DNA of 8,560 nucleotides, taken from the NCBI GenBank assembly GCA_031287655.1, contig JAITSR010000130.1, forward strand, positions 1-8,560, written 5' to 3'. Position 1 is the stretch's first letter, and every line of letters begins with the position of its first letter. The translations under genes and the position numbers were made by a program. Source of the DNA: Clostridiales bacterium. Its GTDB lineage: Bacteria > Bacillota > Clostridia > WRLR01. Below, in pieces: positions 5,301 through 8,560 of the stretch. The notes beneath the pieces were generated by a model. The model had not been told where the DNA came from. It worked only from the letters and a program-made list of their open reading frames with translations, and ran no database searches.

Positions 5301-7303
5301 AAGGCGCGGAGAGTCAAAAGTCGTATTCCTTCGCGCGGCTCGCGCGCCGGGTGGTCCCGCTGTGCTATTCGGCCGCGCCCGGGCTGAACTGGCTCGGATG
5401 GATTTTCGGCGTGATTCAGGCGCTGCTCTCGGCCGCGACGATCGTCCTGTCCAAAAACCTGTTCGACGCGATCGGACGCGCCGCGGCCGGTGAGATCGGC
5501 TTTTGGGGCTGCGTCTCCCCGCTGCTGGCCCTCGCCGCCGCGACCTTCGGCTTTCAAATCTTCAACGGGATTGTCAATTTTCTGATTTCGGTTTACATCG
5601 ACAAGACGTGCGGCGTGATCAAGCGCGGCCTGCACGACAAGCTGCAGCGCGTCGGCCCCGAGCGGTTTGAGGACACGGCCTTTCTGGACGACCTGAACCG
5701 GGCCGGCGAGGGCGCGAACGCGATCCCGTTTTTCGCCTTCATCCTGCAAGGGATTCTCACGTTCTACTGCGTTTACTTTGCCTTTGTCGGCGCCTATCTG
5801 TTTCGCATGAAGCCGCTGCTCCTTTTTACGCTGCTGATCGCGTTCCTCCCGGCGTTGCTCGCGCAAGTCGTCAAGGGACGCGTGTTCACGGCGCTTGAAA
5901 AACAGAGCGCGCCGCTGCGCCGCGAAAACGAGGCCTACCAAAGGGCGATCTGCGACCGTGAGTTCTTAAAGGAGACGCGCGTACTCGGCGCGTTCCCCTA
6001 TTTTTACCGGCTGTTCACCGAGACGCTGCGGCTGCTCACCGATAAGGCGTGGCGCGCCGAACGCAAGACGGCGCTGCTCGAGCTCCTGCTGAACGTCTCA
6101 ACCTTTGCGGGCATGGCGGCCTCGGCGTATCTTCTGTTTGACGCGACGATGGCCGGGGAGGTCACGGTCGGCGCGTTCGCCGCGGTGTACGCGTCGCTCG
6201 GGTCGATTTTTGACCTCATGCGGGAGATCATCACAACGCACTTTGGCAATCTCAACCGGGACATCGGCAAGATCGCAAACTTCTTTCGTTTGATGGACGC
6301 GCCGGAGCGGACGCGCGCCGACGTCGGTGCAGAACCGGCGCTTGTGGAGGCGGCCGGCGTTTCCTTTACCTATCCCGGCAGGGACGCGCCCGCCGTGCGG
6401 GACGTGACGCTCAGGCTCGCGCGCGGCGAGACGGTCGCGATCGTCGGTGAAAACGGCGCGGGCAAAACGACGCTCGTGCGCCTCCTGACCGGGCTTTATC
6501 AGCCCGACTCGGGACGGGTGACGATCCGCGGCGCGGACACTGTTCCGGCCGCCGTGAACGCGACGGCCTCACCCATGTACGCGACGGCCTCACCCGCGAA
6601 TGCCGTGCCGACGGCGGTCCGCACGACCCCCTCACCCGTGCGCGCGACAGCCTCCCCCGCGACGGCAGCTTCATCCACGCCGACCGCCGCCGCAGGGGCC
6701 GCCGCTGAATACCGCGGCGTCTCGGGCGTATTTCAGAATTATCAGCGCTATAAAATGAGCCTCGCCGAGAACGTCGAAATCAGCGATACCGCCGCCCCCT
6801 CCGGCGCAGCCCCTGCCGACTCCGGCAAGGTTGACGGCGCGCTGCGCGCGGCGGGCCTCGACTATCGCGCGGAGGGCTGGGAGCTCGACACAATGCTCTC
6901 CCCCGAGTTCGACGGCGTCGACCTCTCCGGCGGTCAGTGGCAGCGCGTCGCGATCGCGCGCGGACTCTACCGCGCCAACGGGTTTATTGTGCTGGACGAG
7001 CCGACCGCCGCGATCGACCCGATTGAGGAGACCCGAATCTATCGGCAATTCCAAAAAATCGCCGAGGGCAAGTGCGCCGTCATCGTGACCCACAGGTTGG
7101 GCTCAGCGCGGCTCGCGCACCGCATCATCGTAATGGACGGCGGGCGGATCGTAGACGTCGGGACACACGCCGAGCTGCTGTCCCGCCCGGGGCGCTACGC
7201 CGAGCTGTGGCGCGCCCAGTCCAAGTGGTACGACCGCGCCGACCGCGAGGGCGCACGGAAAAACGGCCGCTGGATTGTGAAACAACAGCCGGGAAAGGAT
7301 TGA
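5297..7303 (+). CDS. ABC half-exporter, second of a pair, with repeat-bearing ATPase domain
   Basis: This 668-residue ABC half-transporter has a membrane domain with about six helices (roughly 29-54, 71-100, 143-168, 172-191, 258-283, 287-305) followed by an ATPase domain. Motifs are Walker A GENGAGKT (384-391, K390), Q-loop FQN (Q480), signature LSGGQ (543-547), Walker B IVLDEP (D567, E568), D-loop AAID and H-loop H599. Because both partners keep the catalytic Glu and a canonical signature, neither ATP site looks degenerate, unlike many bacterial heterodimeric exporters. Between the Walker A helix and the Q-loop, where a short segment of about 14 residues is normal, lies a stretch rich in Ala, Thr, Ser and Pro of about 58 residues (413-470) with a 7-residue period. 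A smaller Ala/Pro-rich stretch sits at about 497-510. The C-terminal tail after SKWYD is basic. Family call secure, cargo unknown. Confidence 0.9.
   Translation: MKGAESQKSYSFARLARRVVPLCYSAAPGLNWLGWIFGVIQALLSAATIVLSKNLFDAIGRAAAGEIGFWGCVSPLLALAAATFGFQIFNGIVNFLISVYIDKTCGVIKRGLHDKLQRVGPERFEDTAFLDDLNRAGEGANAIPFFAFILQGILTFYCVYFAFVGAYLFRMKPLLLFTLLIAFLPALLAQVVKGRVFTALEKQSAPLRRENEAYQRAICDREFLKETRVLGAFPYFYRLFTETLRLLTDKAWRAERKTALLELLLNVSTFAGMAASAYLLFDATMAGEVTVGAFAAVYASLGSIFDLMREIITTHFGNLNRDIGKIANFFRLMDAPERTRADVGAEPALVEAAGVSFTYPGRDAPAVRDVTLRLARGETVAIVGENGAGKTTLVRLLTGLYQPDSGRVTIRGADTVPAAVNATASPMYATASPANAVPTAVRTTPSPVRATASPATAASSTPTAAAGAAAEYRGVSGVFQNYQRYKMSLAENVEISDTAAPSGAAPADSGKVDGALRAAGLDYRAEGWELDTMLSPEFDGVDLSGGQWQRVAIARGLYRANGFIVLDEPTAAIDPIEETRIYRQFQKIAEGKCAVIVTHRLGSARLAHRIIVMDGGRIVDVGTHAELLSRPGRYAELWRAQSKWYDRADREGARKNGRWIVKQQPGKD
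6557..6661 (+). repeat. Five 21-bp tandem units inside the second ABC gene
   Basis: Units run 6557-6577, 6578-6598, 6599-6619, 6620-6640 and 6641-6661 and encode the heptads NATASPM, YATASPA, NAVPTAV, RTTPSPV and RATASPA. The first two share an identical 14-nt core (GCGACGGCCTCACC) plus a further C; the fourth and fifth are close, and the third is the most diverged. The length of 21 keeps the reading frame. This looks like a decayed minisatellite within a coding region. The insert sits between Walker A and the Q-loop of the ATPase domain. Confidence 0.8.
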
Positions 7304-7479
7304 CTTATGTTCGCTTCGCCAAAACACGGTGTGATCGCTTTCTCGCTCCAAGGTGTTACTTTTCTGCGGGAGCGGGTAAATATCATACAGCCGGATACCA
7401 AAACCGCCGTTTTACGGCGCTGCGGCTGAGCGAGGCGTAGCGGCCAAGGATTTATTGACAGTTCAAAAAAGGACGACAC
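7304..7479. other. 176-nt intergenic region before the response regulator
   Basis: By my count this gap is about 52% GC, lower than the flanking genes. It holds a short hairpin, CGCCGT (7405-7410) with ACGGCG (7414-7419) around TTT, not followed by a T-run, so a terminator for the ABC genes is not evident. TATCAT at 7381-7386 resembles a -10 box, but the best -35 candidates nearby (around 7356-7362) are poor and the spacing is 18-19 nt. TTGACA at 7455-7460 is a perfect -35 word, but its -10 position would fall on the start codon. Separate transcription of the response regulator is therefore plausible but not shown. Confidence 0.35.
7307..7429 (+). CDS. Possible small protein of 40 residues, unknown function
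   Basis: An ATG at 7307 opens a 40-codon frame ending at TGA 7427-7429. AAAGGA at 7294-7299, inside the end of the second ABC gene, sits 7 nt before it, which is good spacing. The peptide starts MFASPKHG, has a central stretch of mixed hydrophobic residues (GVIAFSLQGVTF) and ends basic (LRRCG). I recognise no family. The frame also covers the TTT-loop hairpin and the lower-GC region. It may be a real small gene translated with the operon, or a chance frame helped by a fortuitous purine run. Confidence 0.25.
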   Translation: MFASPKHGVIAFSLQGVTFLRERVNIIQPDTKTAVLRRCG

Positions 7480-8400
7480 ATGAAAAAACCTACATCTCAG
7501 TTTAAGATCCTGATTGTTGATGCCGAGGCCGCAAACGCCGCCGCGCTAACTGAAATCCTGTCCCCCGAATACGCGGTAACGGCCGAGGATTCCGGCGTGG
7601 GCGCGCTCCGGGCCGCCGAGGGGGACCGACCCGATATGATTCTGCTCGACGAAGCCCTTCCGGACATCAGCGGCTATAAAGTCCTCGCCGCGCTCAAAAG
7701 TAGGGAGACGACGCATAAAATCCCGGTGATTATGGTCGCGGGGGCCGTGAACGAGCGCGACGAGGAGCGCGGCTTTTTGCTCGGCGCGGTCGACTACATC
7801 ATAAGGCCGCTCAAGCGCGCGATCGTCCGGGCGCGCGTGCGGACACACTTGGAAATCGTGCGGCAAATGCGCGCAATTGAGCGGCTCGGACTGACGGACC
7901 CGCTGACGGGGATCCCGAACCGGCGGAGCTTTGACGACAGGCTTCACATGGAGTGGCGGCGGGCAATCCGCGAGAAACGGCCGCTCTCTTTTTTGATGAT
8001 GGATATTGATAATTTTGCAAAATACAACGACACCTACGGACACCCGCAGGGAGACATCCTCTTAAAGGCCGCCGCCGAGGTTTGTTCGACTTGGGGGAGG
8101 CGGCCTGCCGACCACCCGGCGAGACTCGGCGGGGAGGCGTTCGGCGTGCTCCTGCCGGATACGGACCTCGACGCCGCTCTGTCGATCGCGGAGCATATCC
8201 GGGCGGACGTCGAAGCGCTGCGCGTCCCGACCGAGGACGAGCGCGCCGTAACGCAGGCGACCGTCAGCGTCGGCGTCGCCTCGACGGTGCCGACAGGCGA
8301 AGCCGCGGTGGACAGCTTTCTCGCGTCCGCGGACAAGAGCCTTTTTGCCGCGAAAACAGAAGGCCGCAACCGAATCCGCGCCGCGACCGAGGACGAGTGA
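7480..8400 (+). CDS. Response regulator with degenerate receiver and GGDEF (diguanylate cyclase-like) domain
   Basis: The architecture of this 306-residue cytoplasmic protein is that of PleD/WspR-type regulators: an N-terminal receiver (about 8-125), a short helical linker and a C-terminal GGDEF domain (about 135-302) that would make cyclic di-GMP from GTP. The ATG at 7480 follows AAAGGA with a 6-nt spacer. The receiver keeps the phospho-acceptor Asp (D57 in LLDEALPD) and D14, but the second acidic residue is A15, the conserved Thr/Ser is A87 and the conserved Lys is R109. The GGDEF domain has DPLTGIPNRR (140-149), DIDNF with D175, YNDTYGH with N183, D192, an RxxD inhibitory-site pattern (R208-D211) and the C-terminal ADKSLFAAK...GRNR signature. 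The active-site motif reads GGEAF (217-221), losing the second acidic residue. The fold is certain; cyclase activity and phosphorylation control are doubtful. No sensor kinase lies nearby. Confidence 0.9.
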   Translation: MKKPTSQFKILIVDAEAANAAALTEILSPEYAVTAEDSGVGALRAAEGDRPDMILLDEALPDISGYKVLAALKSRETTHKIPVIMVAGAVNERDEERGFLLGAVDYIIRPLKRAIVRARVRTHLEIVRQMRAIERLGLTDPLTGIPNRRSFDDRLHMEWRRAIREKRPLSFLMMDIDNFAKYNDTYGHPQGDILLKAAAEVCSTWGRRPADHPARLGGEAFGVLLPDTDLDAALSIAEHIRADVEALRVPTEDERAVTQATVSVGVASTVPTGEAAVDSFLASADKSLFAAKTEGRNRIRAATEDE

Positions 8401-8439
8401 CCCCGGTCAACGCGAGCGAGCGGCGACCGGCGAAGCGGC

Positions 8440-8501
8440 GCCGATGCCGACATGGGCAAGGCGCCGGAACTACGCCGACGCCGACATGGCAAGGCGACGG
8501 A
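8440..8501. repeat. Imperfect direct repeat downstream of the response regulator
   Basis: 8440-8468 and 8474-8501 are two copies of a roughly 28-29-nt unit (core GCCGACATGG, then CAAGGCG and CGGA), differing by two substitutions and a one-base indel, separated by 5 nt. The repeat lies in the 129 nt between the response-regulator stop and the final hairpin. The region is GC-rich with no ribosome binding site; an ATG at 8452 opens a frame to the window edge, but nothing supports calling it a gene. Confidence 0.55.
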
Positions 8502-8528
8502 GCGCGACTTTGACCGCACGGCAATCCG

Positions 8529-8554
8529 GCTGACCGACCGACATCTCGGTCAGC
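8529..8554 (+). terminator. Perfect 9-bp hairpin, possible terminator
   Basis: GCTGACCGA (8529-8537) pairs perfectly with TCGGTCAGC (8546-8554) around an 8-nt loop. A shorter alternative pairs 8536-8541 with 8546-8551 around CATC. The stem is 129 nt past the response-regulator stop. What follows (ATCTTG) has few T residues before the window ends, so an intrinsic terminator is possible but unproven; a regulatory palindrome for the next gene is equally open. Confidence 0.4.
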
Positions 8555-8560
8555 ATCTTG

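Noticed and set aside
6533..6706. Frameshift or foreign insertion in the second ABC gene
   Set aside because: The frame stays open, units are multiples of three, and normal ATPase sequence resumes at the Q-loop; repeat expansion explains it better.
7195..7479. A 94-codon minus-strand frame across the intergenic gap
   Set aside because: It has no recognised domain, it overlaps the end of the ABC gene, and its composition changes midway, as for a chance frame.
8452..8560. A new gene starting at ATG 8452 and leaving the window
   Set aside because: There is no ribosome binding site, the first part lies in a direct repeat, and the Arg-rich start looks like chance translation. The later part could belong to a gene, but this cannot be supported.

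Overview
The window reads as chromosomal DNA of a high-GC anaerobic Firmicute-like bacterium, most likely a Clostridia/Oscillospiraceae-type lineage. This placement is an inference: it rests on strong purine-rich Shine-Dalgarno sites, frequent TTG/GTG starts, the AbgB-type amidohydrolase and FMN-enzyme content, and paired ABC half-exporters. No rRNA or marker gene is present to confirm it. All convincing genes lie on the + strand and the window is almost fully coding.

Layout: positions 1-107 hold a short non-coding leader with a perfect 9-bp inverted repeat. A compact run of five genes follows: an M20-family amidohydrolase resembling AbgB (108-1583), a shortened FMN-dependent alpha-hydroxy-acid dehydrogenase-like TIM barrel (1635-2534), a xylose-isomerase-like sugar phosphate isomerase/epimerase (2577-3359), and two full-length ABC half-exporters (3399-5300 and 5297-7303). 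Gaps between the first four are 51, 42 and 39 nt, and the two ABC genes overlap by 4 nt, so the five probably form one operon. A 176-nt gap of lower GC (about 52% by my count) contains a possible 40-residue small ORF with a good ribosome binding site. After it comes a receiver-GGDEF response regulator (7480-8400). The last 160 nt hold an imperfect direct repeat and a 9-bp hairpin that may be a terminator.

Working together (inference): the amidohydrolase could split an acyl or aminoacyl conjugate, and the FMN enzyme and isomerase could oxidise and isomerise a released hydroxy-acid or sugar-like part. The two ABC proteins would pair as a heterodimeric exporter with two intact ATP sites. No substrate can be read from the sequence.

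No clearly new system such as a defence island, CRISPR array or mobile element is visible. The most unusual points are: independent low-complexity, repeat-encoded insertions at two different positions in the ATPase domains of the paired ABC proteins; a response regulator whose receiver has lost three of its five conserved residues and whose GGDEF motif reads GGEAF; an FMN enzyme with a rewritten active-site motif; and mutually exclusive RNA hairpins directly in front of that enzyme's ribosome binding site.
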